A DNA stretch of 64,000 nucleotides from Cryobacterium sp. Y29. GTDB taxonomy: Bacteria; Actinomycetota; Actinomycetes; Actinomycetales; Microbacteriaceae. The stretch lies in NCBI RefSeq assembly GCF_002929825.1, contig NZ_PJJN01000028.1:107987-171986 (forward strand), written 5' to 3'. The position numbers were made by a program, and so were the translations under genes. Positions 16,918 to 26,205 of this stretch are shown here, piece by piece. The notes under the pieces are model-generated. The model was given only the letters and a program-made list of their open reading frames with translations. It did not search any database and was not told where the DNA came from. Each line of letters starts with the position of its first letter. Position 1 is the stretch's first letter.

Positions 16918-18474
16918 CTATCGCCAACCTGGCATCCAAATGTGGAGTTGCCAAAACGCGAAGGAAGTCTGCATTCCGGTCCAAACCGGGAAGAAAAATG
17001 CCGTAACCAGCAGCGCGACACCCAGCCCCACGACCACCGCAGTGAGGGTGCCAGCCGGCGGTTGGGGGTCATATTCCGGCACCTGCAAATGTGCTGAATG
17101 CCTGCGTCGTGGCCGCGCCTGGTCGGGAATTCGTTTGAGGAGCAGCCCGATGACGAAAGTGAGACCGAGCAGCAGGTATGGCTCGAAGGCGATCGTGTAG
17201 AACTGGAAGACCGTGCGATTGAGATACATCAGCCACGGCAGATAACCGGCGATCATGCCCATCAGAATGAAGCCGACCCGCCACTCGCGATACCGGGCGA
17301 GTCGGTAGACGAGGTAGAACAAGGCCGCCGTGGCGGCCCACCAGATCAGCGGGTTGCCGACGGAGGTGATGGCCTCAGAGCAGCTCTGAAACTGGCAGCC
17401 GAATTCGCCCGCGTCCAAGCCGCGATAGTACATGCTGGTTGGCCGAATCATGAACAGCCAGGTGAGTGGGTTCGCCTGATATGGATGCGGTGTGGCCAGC
17501 CCCACGTGATACGTGTACGCAGCGGCCTGGTAGTGCCAGAAGCTTTGAACCGTGTGCGGCACCCACGCCAGCGGTCCGGTCCAGGCGGCACCCACCCCGT
17601 CAGCCCAGTCGCGGTAGTAGCCACCACGGGTGACAAACCAGCCGGTCCAGGAGATGAGGAACGTGGCGCCGGCGATGGGAACGAGCGTCAGAAACGTGGC
17701 GGGGGCCTGTTTGAGGATGGCAGCACTGAGCCAGAATGAGACGCCGTTACGACGCCGGGCCAGGGCATCGACGACGACGAGATAGATGCCGAACGCGGCG
17801 AGAAAATACAGGCCGGACCACTTCACCGAACTGGTCAGTCCAAAGGCGAGGCCGGCCGAGAGCAACCACGGCCGCCACCACAGTGTGGGACCCCAGCCGG
17901 GGTCGTCTCGACCCGCGAGCCGGGTCGCGAGACGCGTCGCGTGCCAGTCACGGTCCATCAACACGGCGCCGAAACCGAGCAGGGCGAAGAACATCACGAA
18001 ATTATCGAGTAATGCCACGCGGCTCATGACGATGGCATGCCCGTCGATGGCGAGCAAAAAACCGGCGACCAAGGCGAGAAATCGCGACTGAAACAATTTC
18101 TGCGCCACGAGCATGATGAGCACGACCGCGAGTACCCCAACCACGACCGTCGCCAGTCGCCAGCCCCAGGGATTGCCGGGGCCGAGCAGATTCATGCCGA
18201 GCGCGATCAGCCACTTGCCGAGCGGCGGATGCACCACGAAAGAGGGATCCGACGTGTAGATGTCGGTCTGCCCGGCTTCAAACAGCGGGTTGGCGTCGGT
18301 CGGCCACGTCGATTCGTAGCCGTTGTTGAACAGACTCCAGGCGTCCTTCACATAGAAGGTCTCGTCGAACACGAGCGCGTGCGGCAGGCCGAGGTTCCAC
18401 AAACGCAACGCGGCGGCCAGCAGTACTACGGCGAGGTGGCTGCCCCAGCGAACCCATCGACTAGTAGCGAGCAC
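16918..18474 (-). CDS. pmt: Dolichyl-phosphate-mannose--protein mannosyltransferase (PMT family)
   Basis: Integral membrane glycosyltransferase of the GT39 family that adds mannose from a polyprenyl phosphate to secreted proteins. The conserved first loop DETFYVKDAWS, preceded by LRLWNLGLPH, carries the catalytic acidic residue. HPPLGKW follows, and about ten hydrophobic helices run to a C-terminal WMPGW. GTG at 18474 (LATSRWVRW after it) is chosen because a longer frame upstream runs antisense through rsmI. That gives 518 residues, the usual length. It is divergent from rsmI with 61 bases between them, an arrangement common in actinobacteria. Confidence 0.9.
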   Translation of the reverse strand: MLATSRWVRWGSHLAVVLLAAALRLWNLGLPHALVFDETFYVKDAWSLFNNGYESTWPTDANPLFEAGQTDIYTSDPSFVVHPPLGKWLIALGMNLLGPGNPWGWRLATVVVGVLAVVLIMLVAQKLFQSRFLALVAGFLLAIDGHAIVMSRVALLDNFVMFFALLGFGAVLMDRDWHATRLATRLAGRDDPGWGPTLWWRPWLLSAGLAFGLTSSVKWSGLYFLAAFGIYLVVVDALARRRNGVSFWLSAAILKQAPATFLTLVPIAGATFLISWTGWFVTRGGYYRDWADGVGAAWTGPLAWVPHTVQSFWHYQAAAYTYHVGLATPHPYQANPLTWLFMIRPTSMYYRGLDAGEFGCQFQSCSEAITSVGNPLIWWAATAALFYLVYRLARYREWRVGFILMGMIAGYLPWLMYLNRTVFQFYTIAFEPYLLLGLTFVIGLLLKRIPDQARPRRRHSAHLQVPEYDPQPPAGTLTAVVVGLGVALLVTAFFFPVWTGMQTSFAFWQLHIWMPGWR

Positions 18475-18535
18475 ATCACCATCGTACCGAGCGGGCGAAG
18501 AACGAATGTTCGGCTGGTGCTGCGAGAATTGCAGC

Positions 18536-19399
18536 ATGATCATCCTTGCTGCGACCCCGATCGGAAACCTCGGCGACGCTTCCCGGCGCCTCATCGAGAC
18601 CCTGAGCACGATCACCATCGTGGCGGCCGAGGACACCCGCGTCACCGTGCACCTGCTCAAGGCCCTCGGAATCGAAAATCGGCCAAGACTCATTGCCCTG
18701 CACGAGCACAACGAACGTGGCAAGGCAGCCGAACTCGTCGAACTGGCCCGCGATGTCGACATTCTGGTGCTCAGTGACGCCGGCATGCCCACGGTTTCTG
18801 ACCCGGGTTTTCACGTAGTGGATGCCGCGGCCGCCGCTGGCGTGCAGGTCACGGCCCTGCCGGGACCCTCGGCTGTACTGACTGCTCTTGCCGTCTCGGG
18901 GCTTCCGACGGACCGGTTCACCTTTGAGGGGTTTCTGCCGCGCAAGCACGGCGAGCGGGTCAAACTGCTGCGTGAGCTCGCTGCCGAACGTCGCACCATG
19001 GTGTTCTTTGAATCGCCCAACCGGCTCGCCGACTCCCTGACCGATCTGGCCGCAACGCTCGGCGCTGACCGCCGGGTCGTGGTGTGCCGGGAATTGACCA
19101 AGTTCTTCGAAGAGGTCAAACGTGGCACGGCGAGCGAACTGGCCGAGTGGGCGGCTGCGGGGGTGCGCGGCGAAATCTGTATCGTCGTTGCGGGCGCCGA
19201 AGTGCGGGTATTGGACCTGGACATGGGGGTTGCGGAGGTGCTGCAGCTGGTGGCCGGCGGCATCCGTTTGAAAGACGCTGCAGCCGACGTGTCGGCCGCC
19301 AGCGGGCTCGGCAAGCGTGAACTGTACGAGCACGCCCTGCAGGCCAGGACGGGCGCGCCGCTGCCGAAACCCGACCGCTCGGCCTTTCCGCTCGGCTGA
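18536..19399 (+). CDS. rsmI: 16S rRNA (cytidine(1402)-2'-O)-methyltransferase
   Basis: Methylates the ribose of C1402 in the ribosomal decoding site using SAM. Tetrapyrrole-methylase fold with the signatures ATPIGNLGDAS, AAEDTR, LSDAGMPTVSDPG, LPGPSAVLTAL and FFESPNRL. The ATG at 18536 begins MIILAATPIGNL, the usual N-terminus; the frame is open for ten more codons upstream but those lack homology. 287 residues. Next to metG and tatD, as in many actinobacteria. Confidence 0.96.
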   Translation: MIILAATPIGNLGDASRRLIETLSTITIVAAEDTRVTVHLLKALGIENRPRLIALHEHNERGKAAELVELARDVDILVLSDAGMPTVSDPGFHVVDAAAAAGVQVTALPGPSAVLTALAVSGLPTDRFTFEGFLPRKHGERVKLLRELAAERRTMVFFESPNRLADSLTDLAATLGADRRVVVCRELTKFFEEVKRGTASELAEWAAAGVRGEICIVVAGAEVRVLDLDMGVAEVLQLVAGGIRLKDAAADVSAASGLGKRELYEHALQARTGAPLPKPDRSAFPLG

Positions 19400-19459
19400 T
19401 CCGACGCCCCCGGGCGTAACCGCGCCAGACCATAAGCGCTCGCCGCATAAGATGAACGC

Positions 19460-21031
19460 ATGTCCGCAGGTTCTTTCTACATCACCACGCCCATTTTCTA
19501 CGTGAATGATGTGCCGCACATCGGGCACGCCTACACGGAGGTGGCGGCCGACGTTCTCGCGCGCTGGCACCGGCAGTCGGGTGATGACGCCTGGCTACTG
19601 ACCGGCACCGACGAACACGGCCAGAAGATTCTGCGCACCGCGATCGCCAACGGCGTCACGCCCAAGGAATGGGCCGACCGTTTGGTTGAGACCGCGTGGA
19701 AGCCGCTGCTGCAGACCGTCAATATCAAGAACGACGACTTCATCCGCACGACTGACGAACGCCACGAGGTGAACGCGCAGAAGTTTCTCCAGCACCTGCA
19801 CGATGAGGGTCACATCTACACCGGCGAGTATGAGGGGTACTACTGCGTCGGGTGCGAAGAGTACAAACAGGCCACCGACCTGGTTGACGGCACCGGTGAG
19901 TACGTCGGCCAGCCGGTCTGCGCGATCCACTCGAAGCCGGTCGAGCTGCTGCACGAGAAGAACTACTTCTTCAAGATGAGCGCCTTCGCTGACCGGTTAC
20001 TTACTTTGTACGAAGAAAACCCCAATTTCGTGCAGCCGGAGGCGGCGCGAAATGAGGTCATGTCCTTCGTCAAGCGCGGCCTTTCCGACCTGTCGATCTC
20101 TCGCTCGAGCTTCGACTGGGGCATCAAGGTGCCCTGGGACCAATCACACGTCGTCTACGTCTGGTTCGACGCTCTACTGAACTACATCACCGCGGCCGGT
20201 TACGGTCAAAACGATGAGGAGTTCGCGAGCCGCTGGCCAGCCACGCACATCGTCGGCAAGGACATTCTGCGCTTTCATGCCGTCATCTGGCCGGCCATGC
20301 TCATGGCCGCCGGCATCGAGGTGCCCAAGCAGGTTTTCGGCCACGGCTGGCTACTGGTCGGCGGCGAGAAGATGAGCAAGTCCAAGCTCACCGGAATCGC
20401 CCCGAGCCAAATCACCGACACGTTCGGCTCCGACGCCTTTCGTTATTACTTCATGCGCGCCATCAGCTTCGGTCAGGACGGCTCGTTCAGCTGGGAAGAC
20501 CTCTCGGCCCGGTACCAGTCCGAGCTCGCCAACGGCTTCGGCAACCTCGCCTCTCGCGTGATCGCCATGGTGGTGCGCTACTGCGACGGCATCGTGCCCG
20601 TCGGCGGCGAGCTTTTGGCCGCCGACCTCGCAATCGCGGCCACCGAAAAGCGGGTGACGGATGCCGCTGGTGCCTTCATCGAGACCCTCGCCATCCACGA
20701 CGCCCTGGCCAGCGTGTGGGAACTCGTCGATGAGCTCAACGGCTACATCACCCTGCAGGAGCCGTGGGCGCTCGCCAAGAGCTCCGAAACGCGAGCGCGA
20801 CTGGAAACAGTGCTGCACACCGCCGTACGCGGCCTCGGTACCCTCACCGTGCTGCTGTCGCCGGTCATTCCCATCGCCACCGCCAAACTGTGGACCGCTC
20901 TCGGCGGCGACGGCGCCCTCGCAGACCAGCGCGTCGACCGGGCCTGGGAGTGGGCAGGTGGCACTGTGGTGAGCCCGCTCGAACCACTGTTCCCGCGCAT
21001 TGAATCGATCGTGGAGCCAACCGATGGCTAG
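19460..21031 (+). CDS. metG: Methionyl-tRNA synthetase
   Basis: Charges tRNA-Met with methionine. Class I signatures: HIGH-type VPHIGHAYTEV near the N-terminus and KMSKSK in the second half; the ZnF-like CVGCEEY ... PVCAIHSKP insertion is present. 523 residues, without a C-terminal tRNA-binding (EMAP) domain, typical of the shorter actinobacterial form. The stop overlaps the tatD start by 8 bases (ATGGCTAG), so the genes are coupled. Confidence 0.97.
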   Translation: MSAGSFYITTPIFYVNDVPHIGHAYTEVAADVLARWHRQSGDDAWLLTGTDEHGQKILRTAIANGVTPKEWADRLVETAWKPLLQTVNIKNDDFIRTTDERHEVNAQKFLQHLHDEGHIYTGEYEGYYCVGCEEYKQATDLVDGTGEYVGQPVCAIHSKPVELLHEKNYFFKMSAFADRLLTLYEENPNFVQPEAARNEVMSFVKRGLSDLSISRSSFDWGIKVPWDQSHVVYVWFDALLNYITAAGYGQNDEEFASRWPATHIVGKDILRFHAVIWPAMLMAAGIEVPKQVFGHGWLLVGGEKMSKSKLTGIAPSQITDTFGSDAFRYYFMRAISFGQDGSFSWEDLSARYQSELANGFGNLASRVIAMVVRYCDGIVPVGGELLAADLAIAATEKRVTDAAGAFIETLAIHDALASVWELVDELNGYITLQEPWALAKSSETRARLETVLHTAVRGLGTLTVLLSPVIPIATAKLWTALGGDGALADQRVDRAWEWAGGTVVSPLEPLFPRIESIVEPTDG

Positions 21032-22007
21032 CGACTCGCTGGGTGGGCTCGACGGAGGCGTCGACGGCTACGGCAGCGCTATTCGCCGCCGCGAGAACAC
21101 CGCGTGCCGCGACCTGAGCTACCCGCCGCTGCCGGAGCCGCTCACGATACCCGTCTACGACAACCACACCCATCTCGAGATCGCCGACGGCGAGTATCCG
21201 CTCAGCTATCGGGAACAGCTCGACCGGGCCTCGAGCGTTGGAGTTCGCGGTGTCATCCAGGTCGGCGGCGACGTCGAAACCTCACGCTGGTCGGCCGCCG
21301 CGGCACTGAACGAACCGCGCATGCTCGCCGCCGTTGCGATCCACCCCAACGAGGCGCCTGCTCTTGACGAGGCCGGCACCCTCGACGACGCCATCGCCGT
21401 GATCGACGAACTCGCCGGGCAACCGCGCGTGGTCGCCGTCGGCGAGACCGGGCTCGACTTCTTTCGGACTCCCGAAGCGGGTCGCGCCGCCCAGTTTCGC
21501 TCCTTTGAGGCGCATATTCGCATCGCCAAGAAGAACAACCTCGCGCTGCAGATTCACGACCGCGATGCCCACGAGGCTGTGATCGAAACGCTGCTCAAGG
21601 TCGGTGCCCCCGAACGAACCGTCTTTCACTGCTTCTCTGGCGACGCCGACATGGCTCGAATCTGTGCCGCGCGAGGCTGGTACATGTCCTTTGCCGGTAA
21701 TGTCACGTTCAAAAACGCCGACAACTTGCGGGCGGCCCTGTCCGCCGCCCCGCGCAACCTGCTGCTGGTCGAAACGGATGCTCCGTTTCTCACCCCGCTG
21801 CCCTACCGCGGCCGGCCCAATGCGCCGTACCTGCTGCCCAACACGCTGCGCGGCATGGCCGCTCACCTCGAAACGGATGTCTCCCTGCTCTCCGCTCAAA
21901 TAACCGCCAACACGGAGCTGGTCTACGGTCGCTGGGATGCGGAGCCGGTCACCGCGGCCCATGATGTTCCGCGCCCAGACCAGGCCCCCCCTGGACGTCT
22001 CGCATGA
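21024..22007 (+). CDS. tatD: TatD-family metal-dependent hydrolase (3'-5' DNase)
   Basis: Metal-dependent hydrolase of the amidohydrolase fold. Motifs: NHTHLE (metal-binding HxH), AVGETGLDFFR, QIHDRDAH, VFHCFSGD and ETDAPFLTP, all typical of TatD. ATG at 21024 is used; it overlaps the metG stop. The 327-residue product has about 45 residues before the HxH motif, longer than usual. The stop overlaps rsmA by four bases (ATGA). Despite the name it has no role in Tat export. Confidence 0.94.
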   Translation: MASDSLGGLDGGVDGYGSAIRRRENTACRDLSYPPLPEPLTIPVYDNHTHLEIADGEYPLSYREQLDRASSVGVRGVIQVGGDVETSRWSAAAALNEPRMLAAVAIHPNEAPALDEAGTLDDAIAVIDELAGQPRVVAVGETGLDFFRTPEAGRAAQFRSFEAHIRIAKKNNLALQIHDRDAHEAVIETLLKVGAPERTVFHCFSGDADMARICAARGWYMSFAGNVTFKNADNLRAALSAAPRNLLLVETDAPFLTPLPYRGRPNAPYLLPNTLRGMAAHLETDVSLLSAQITANTELVYGRWDAEPVTAAHDVPRPDQAPPGRLA

Positions 22008-22879
22008 CCGACGGAACCGCAGAGGAGGCGAAACCCGTCAAGACCCTTCTCGGACCCGCCGAGATTCGCGACCTCGCCGAGATGCTCGGCGTCAATCCGA
22101 CCAAGAAGCTCGGCCAGAACTTCGTCATCGACGGCAACACTGTGCGGCGCATCGTGAAGGTCGCCGCCGTAGCACCCGGTGACACCGTCGTCGAGGTCGG
22201 CCCCGGCCTCGGCTCGCTCACGCTCGGCATGCTCGAGATCGGTGCGAGCGTCGTCGCCGTTGAAATCGACGACCGCCTCGCCGAGCAGTTGCCACTGACC
22301 GTCGAACTCATGCAGCCGGGCGCCCAGCTCACCGTCATTCGCGCCGACGCCCTGAAGATCACCGAGCTGCCCGGTGACCCCACCCGGCTCGTCGCCAACC
22401 TGCCCTATAACGTCTCGGTGCCGGTGTTGCTCTACCTGCTCGAACACTTCTCGTCGATCCGAGCCGGTGTCGTCATGGTGCAGGCCGAGGTCGGCGAACG
22501 TCTCGCCGCCCCGCCCGGCAACAAGATCTATGGAAGCCCGAGCGTCAAAGCCGCCTGGTACGGCGACTTCCGCACCGCCGGCAAGGTGAGCCGGCAGGTA
22601 TTCTGGCCGGTTCCGAACGTCGATTCGATCCTGATCGCCTTCGAACGCCGCGCGGCACCGCTGGAATCCGAAGAACTGCGCCTCAAGACCTTCGCGCTTG
22701 TCGACGCGGCTTTTCAGCAGCGACGCAAGATGCTGCGGCAATCCCTGTCGGTCGTTCTCGGGGACTCGGCGGCGGCGGCGGCCGTGATGAGCGCGGCGGG
22801 TATCGACCCGACGACGCGGGGAGAGCAGCTCACCGTTCATGACTTTCTCGCTATCGCCTGGGTCTGGCCCGAGAGCTAG
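22004..22879 (+). CDS. rsmA: 16S rRNA (adenine(1518)-N6/adenine(1519)-N6)-dimethyltransferase
   Basis: KsgA-type SAM-dependent enzyme that dimethylates two adenines near the 3' end of 16S rRNA during small-subunit maturation. KLGQNFVIDGNTV opens the methyltransferase domain; VEVGPGLGSLT is the SAM loop, and NLPYNVSVPVL is the catalytic NLPY motif. 291 residues. Part of the metG-tatD-rsmA run, with ispE 250 bases further on. Confidence 0.96.
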   Translation: MTDGTAEEAKPVKTLLGPAEIRDLAEMLGVNPTKKLGQNFVIDGNTVRRIVKVAAVAPGDTVVEVGPGLGSLTLGMLEIGASVVAVEIDDRLAEQLPLTVELMQPGAQLTVIRADALKITELPGDPTRLVANLPYNVSVPVLLYLLEHFSSIRAGVVMVQAEVGERLAAPPGNKIYGSPSVKAAWYGDFRTAGKVSRQVFWPVPNVDSILIAFERRAAPLESEELRLKTFALVDAAFQQRRKMLRQSLSVVLGDSAAAAAVMSAAGIDPTTRGEQLTVHDFLAIAWVWPES

Positions 22880-22974
22880 AAGACAGGTCTATCTTCGGCT
22901 GCCGTGTTGTCTGCGGAAAAGTCGCGCGGCGAACATCCGTTTCACTGACGCGTCAGCGTCTGGCCGTGGACGCC

Positions 22975-23044
22975 GATATGGCCGCGCCGATATGGCGCCG
23001 CCGATATGGCGCCGCCGATATGGCGCCGCCGATATGGCGCCGCC
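22975..23044. repeat. Intergenic 14-bp minisatellite (5 units)
   Basis: Five copies of GATATGGCGCCGCC, the first with two changes. Because the unit is not a multiple of three it is unlikely to be coding. Each unit contains the 6-bp palindrome GGCGCC. It lies between rsmA and ispE; the rest of that 252-base gap holds only a short inverted repeat (TGACGCGTCA) near 22947. Confidence 0.9.
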
Positions 23045-23131
23045 GACTTTGGGCCGGCTCAGGCGGCAGCACCGGCGTAGCTGGCACTGGTCGCGTCGCT
23101 AGCGGCTAAGCGGCTGGGCTAAGTTAAAAGC

Positions 23132-24067
23132 ATGATGACGTCGGCCGGTACCACCGTTGTGCACGCGCGGGCCCCCGGCAAAGTCAACGTCTTCCTCAAG
23201 GTCGGCGCCGTAATGGAAGACGGTTACCACGACCTCGCGACCGCCTACCAGGCCGTTTCGCTGTTCGAAGAGGTCAGGGCCAGCCCGGCCTCCGACTTCT
23301 CCGTCGAGTTCAGCGGCAGCATCGATACTTCCGGCCTCGCCGTCGGCGGCACCAACCTTGTCATCAAGGCTGCTCGGGCCCTTGCCCGCAAGGCCGGCTA
23401 CCGCGGCGGCGTGCACCTCGAGGTTGAAAAGAACGTTCCGATCGCCGGCGGAATGGGCGGTGGCTCGGCCGATGCCGCAGCTACCCTGCTCGCCTGCGAC
23501 GCCCTCTGGGGCACCAGCGCCAGCAAAGACGAACTCCTCGCCATTGCCACCACGCTCGGCGCCGACGTACCGTTCTCGTTCACCGGCGGCACCGCCATCG
23601 GTACCGGCCGGGGCGACCAGCTCAGCCCGGCACTGGCCAAGGGCAAGTTTCAATGGGTGCTGGCCCTCGCCGACTTTGGAATGTCGACTCCCGGGGTGTT
23701 TCACGAGCTCGACCGGCACCGCGACCGCCACGCCCAGGACATCTTTCCGGCGGAGCACCAGCCCAGTGTCGACGCGAACGTGCTGCAGGCGTTGCGAGCA
23801 GGCGACCCGCATATGCTCGCCGACGTGCTGCACAACGATCTGCAGGCCCCCGCCCTGCACCTCGCCCCGGGCCTCGGTAAGGTGCTGCAGCTCGGCGAAG
23901 AAAACGGCGCCCTCGCCGGTGTCCTCTCGGGTTCGGGCCCGACCGTGGCTTTTTTGGTAGCGGATGCCGATAGCGCGCTCGAATTGCAGGTCGCGCTCTC
24001 CGCCAGCCGCTTGCGCGTTGTGCGCGCCACCGGCCCGGTGCACGGCGCCCGCCTCATCAACGACTAG
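23132..24067 (+). CDS. ispE: 4-diphosphocytidyl-2-C-methyl-D-erythritol kinase
   Basis: GHMP-family kinase of the non-mevalonate isoprenoid pathway; phosphorylates the 2-hydroxyl of CDP-methylerythritol. N-terminal [12 protein letters not shown], the ATP loop [14 protein letters not shown], and the C-terminal [13 protein letters not shown] are all present. 311 residues. The location after rsmA is the common actinobacterial order. Start ATG at 23132. Confidence 0.95.
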   Translation: MMTSAGTTVVHARAPGKVNVFLKVGAVMEDGYHDLATAYQAVSLFEEVRASPASDFSVEFSGSIDTSGLAVGGTNLVIKAARALARKAGYRGGVHLEVEKNVPIAGGMGGGSADAAATLLACDALWGTSASKDELLAIATTLGADVPFSFTGGTAIGTGRGDQLSPALAKGKFQWVLALADFGMSTPGVFHELDRHRDRHAQDIFPAEHQPSVDANVLQALRAGDPHMLADVLHNDLQAPALHLAPGLGKVLQLGEENGALAGVLSGSGPTVAFLVADADSALELQVALSASRLRVVRATGPVHGARLIND

Positions 24068-24077
24068 CCTCCTGCGG

Positions 24078-24169
24078 GCATAACTCCTGCAATCTGCCGG
24101 ACAGTGGCGAAACGCCCGCGTCATTCCGGGGGAGCTAGCAAGCACGGTGGCAAATTGCAGGAGTTATGC
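24078..24169. repeat. 92-bp palindromic element, copy 2
   Basis: The left arm GCATAACTCCTGCAATCTG (24078-24096) and the right arm 24151-24169 form an inverted pair with one mismatch around a 54-base core. Total length and arm sequence match the element at 9539-9630, whereas the core is different. It lies between ispE and the ABC-F gene. Confidence 0.85.
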
Positions 24170-24212
24170 TCGCTGATCCGGGGGCTGCGGCCGTGCCGTA
24201 AACTTGGAGGCT

Positions 24213-26006
24213 ATGGCACATCTTCTCGGGGCTGAGTCCCTGCACCTCGAATTTCCCACCCGCGTCATCTTCGACAGCGTCACTGCCGGCCTCAACGAGG
24301 GCGACCGCATCGGCGTCGTTGGTAAGAACGGCGACGGCAAGTCAACCCTCATGCGCCTGCTGGCCGGCCGTATGGAACCCGATGAGGGGCGGGTCACGCG
24401 GCGTCGCGGTGTCACGATCGGCATGCTGGACCAGTCCGATGACCTTGCCTCGGGCCAGACCGTCGGCCACACCATCGTCGGCGGCATCGAGGAACACGTC
24501 TGGGCGGGCGACGCCAAGGTGCGCGACGTCATCGGCGGCCTGGTGCGCGACATTCCGTGGGATGCCCTCGTCGACGACCTCTCCGGTGGCCAGCGCCGCC
24601 GGGTGGCCTTGGCTGCCGTTCTCATCGGCGACTACGACGTGATCTTTCTGGACGAGCCCACCAACCACCTCGACGTAGAGGGCATTTCCTGGCTCGCCGG
24701 CCACCTCAAGACGCGTTGGGCCGCGCAGAGCGGCGGGCTCGTGGTCGTCACCCACGATCGGTGGTTCCTTGACGAGGTCTGCAACATCACCTGGGAGGTG
24801 CACGACCGCCTCATCGAGCCCTTCGAGGGTGGCTACGCCGCCTACATCCTTCAGCGTGTGGAGCGCGACCGCATGAGTTCCGTCGTCGAATCCAAGCGCC
24901 AGAACCTCATGAAGAAGGAACTGGCCTGGCTGCGCCGCGGCGCCCCGGCCCGCACCGCGAAGCCCAAGTTCCGCATCGATGCCGCGAACGTGCTGATCGA
25001 AAACGAGCCGCCGCCCCGCGACACCGTCTCGATGCAGTCCATGGCCATGCAGCGCCTCGGCAAAGACGTCGTCGACCTCATCGACATCGGCGTGAAGTTC
25101 GGTGAGAAGACCGTTCTCAATGACATCACCTGGCGCATCGCGCCGGGTGAGCGCACCGGCGTCATGGGCGTCAACGGTGCCGGCAAGTCCACCCTGCTGA
25201 ACCTAGTGGCTGGCACCCTGCAGCCTACGACCGGCCACGTGAAGCGCGGCAAGACCATCAAGGTTGCCGTGCTCACCCAGCAGCTGTTCGAACTCGATGA
25301 GATTCGCAATGACCGCGTCAGCGACGTCATCGGCCGGCAGAAGACCAGTTACATGGCCGGTGGCAAGGAGATCACGCCGGGGCAGATGCTCGAACGTATG
25401 GGCTTTCTCAGCGCCCAGCTCACCACCCAGGTCAAGGACCTGTCCGGTGGTCAGAAGCGTCGCCTGCAGCTGCTGTTGATCGTGCTCGACGAACCCAACG
25501 TGCTCATTCTCGACGAGCCCACCAACGACCTCGACACCGACATGCTCGCCGCGATGGAAGACCTGCTCGATTCCTTTCCCGGCACCCTGCTGGTGGTTTC
25601 GCACGACCGGTATCTCATCGAGCGCGTCACCGACAACCAGTACGCGGTCATGGACGGCGGTTTTCGCCACCTGCCCGGCGGCGTTGACCAATATCTCGAG
25701 GTGCGCCGCAAAGCCGTCTCCGGCCCGGCTTCCGGAACCCCCGCGGATGCCGCCGGCGCGAACAAGAAGATCCCCACCCTCGGCGGCGCTGAACTGCGCA
25801 ACGCCCAGAAGGAGCTCGGATCGATCGACCGCAAGGTGGTCAAGCTGCAGGAGCGCATCGCCCAGAAGCATGAGAAACTCGCCACCCACGACCAGTCCGA
25901 TTTTGCCGGTCTCAGCGAGCTCGGCGTGAAGCTGACCGAACTCGAAGAGACCATCGCCACGCTCGAAACGCGCTGGGTCGAACTTACCGAGTTGATCGAG
26001 GGCTAA
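24213..26006 (+). CDS. ABC-F family ATPase (Uup/EttA-like)
   Basis: Soluble tandem ABC ATPase without membrane domains. Two Walker A motifs (GKNGDGKST and GVNGAGKST), two signature motifs (LSGGQRRR and LSGGQKRR) and two Walker B motifs (VIFLDEPTNHLD and LILDEPTNDLD). A linker between the domains and a C-terminal charged coiled-coil (about residues 515-595) resemble Uup. Such proteins act on ribosomes or in DNA/translation quality control; no antibiotic role can be inferred. ATG 24213 follows a good GGAGG; 597 residues. Confidence 0.9.
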   Translation: MAHLLGAESLHLEFPTRVIFDSVTAGLNEGDRIGVVGKNGDGKSTLMRLLAGRMEPDEGRVTRRRGVTIGMLDQSDDLASGQTVGHTIVGGIEEHVWAGDAKVRDVIGGLVRDIPWDALVDDLSGGQRRRVALAAVLIGDYDVIFLDEPTNHLDVEGISWLAGHLKTRWAAQSGGLVVVTHDRWFLDEVCNITWEVHDRLIEPFEGGYAAYILQRVERDRMSSVVESKRQNLMKKELAWLRRGAPARTAKPKFRIDAANVLIENEPPPRDTVSMQSMAMQRLGKDVVDLIDIGVKFGEKTVLNDITWRIAPGERTGVMGVNGAGKSTLLNLVAGTLQPTTGHVKRGKTIKVAVLTQQLFELDEIRNDRVSDVIGRQKTSYMAGGKEITPGQMLERMGFLSAQLTTQVKDLSGGQKRRLQLLLIVLDEPNVLILDEPTNDLDTDMLAAMEDLLDSFPGTLLVVSHDRYLIERVTDNQYAVMDGGFRHLPGGVDQYLEVRRKAVSGPASGTPADAAGANKKIPTLGGAELRNAQKELGSIDRKVVKLQERIAQKHEKLATHDQSDFAGLSELGVKLTELEETIATLETRWVELTELIEG

Positions 26007-26094
26007 CGTCGCAGAAACTGTGACGCAGTGTGTCCGGAAGGCCCACGCGTCGCAGTTTCGGCGCGTATCGTTGTTGAGTGCCTCGCAGAGCTGC

Positions 26095-26136
26095 GGCACA
26101 GACCCCCACCCCCAATACCCGGGGTTGCTCTGTGCC
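26095..26136 (+). promoter_or_regulatory. Stem-loop in the metQ leader
   Basis: GGCACAGA (26095-26102) pairs perfectly with TCTGTGCC (26129-26136), with an inner CCCC/GGGG pair. It lies 70 bases before metQ. It may act as an attenuator or as the terminator of the ABC-F gene. I could not match it to a SAM riboswitch class. Confidence 0.4.
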
Positions 26137-26205
26137 CGAATAATCGCTGTGCCCATAATCGCCATCGGCGCTCTCGGGGAATTCACACAGCGAAAGAGAC
26201 CCTCC

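Noticed and set aside
18475..18792. N-terminal extension of the mannosyltransferase to 624 residues
   Set aside because: The extra 106 codons run antisense through rsmI, are Ser/Arg-rich without homology, and a GTG at 18474 gives the usual length.
26007..26205. SAM riboswitch upstream of metQ
   Set aside because: I could fold one hairpin but found none of the conserved core of SAM-I or SAM-IV. Kept only as a generic stem-loop.
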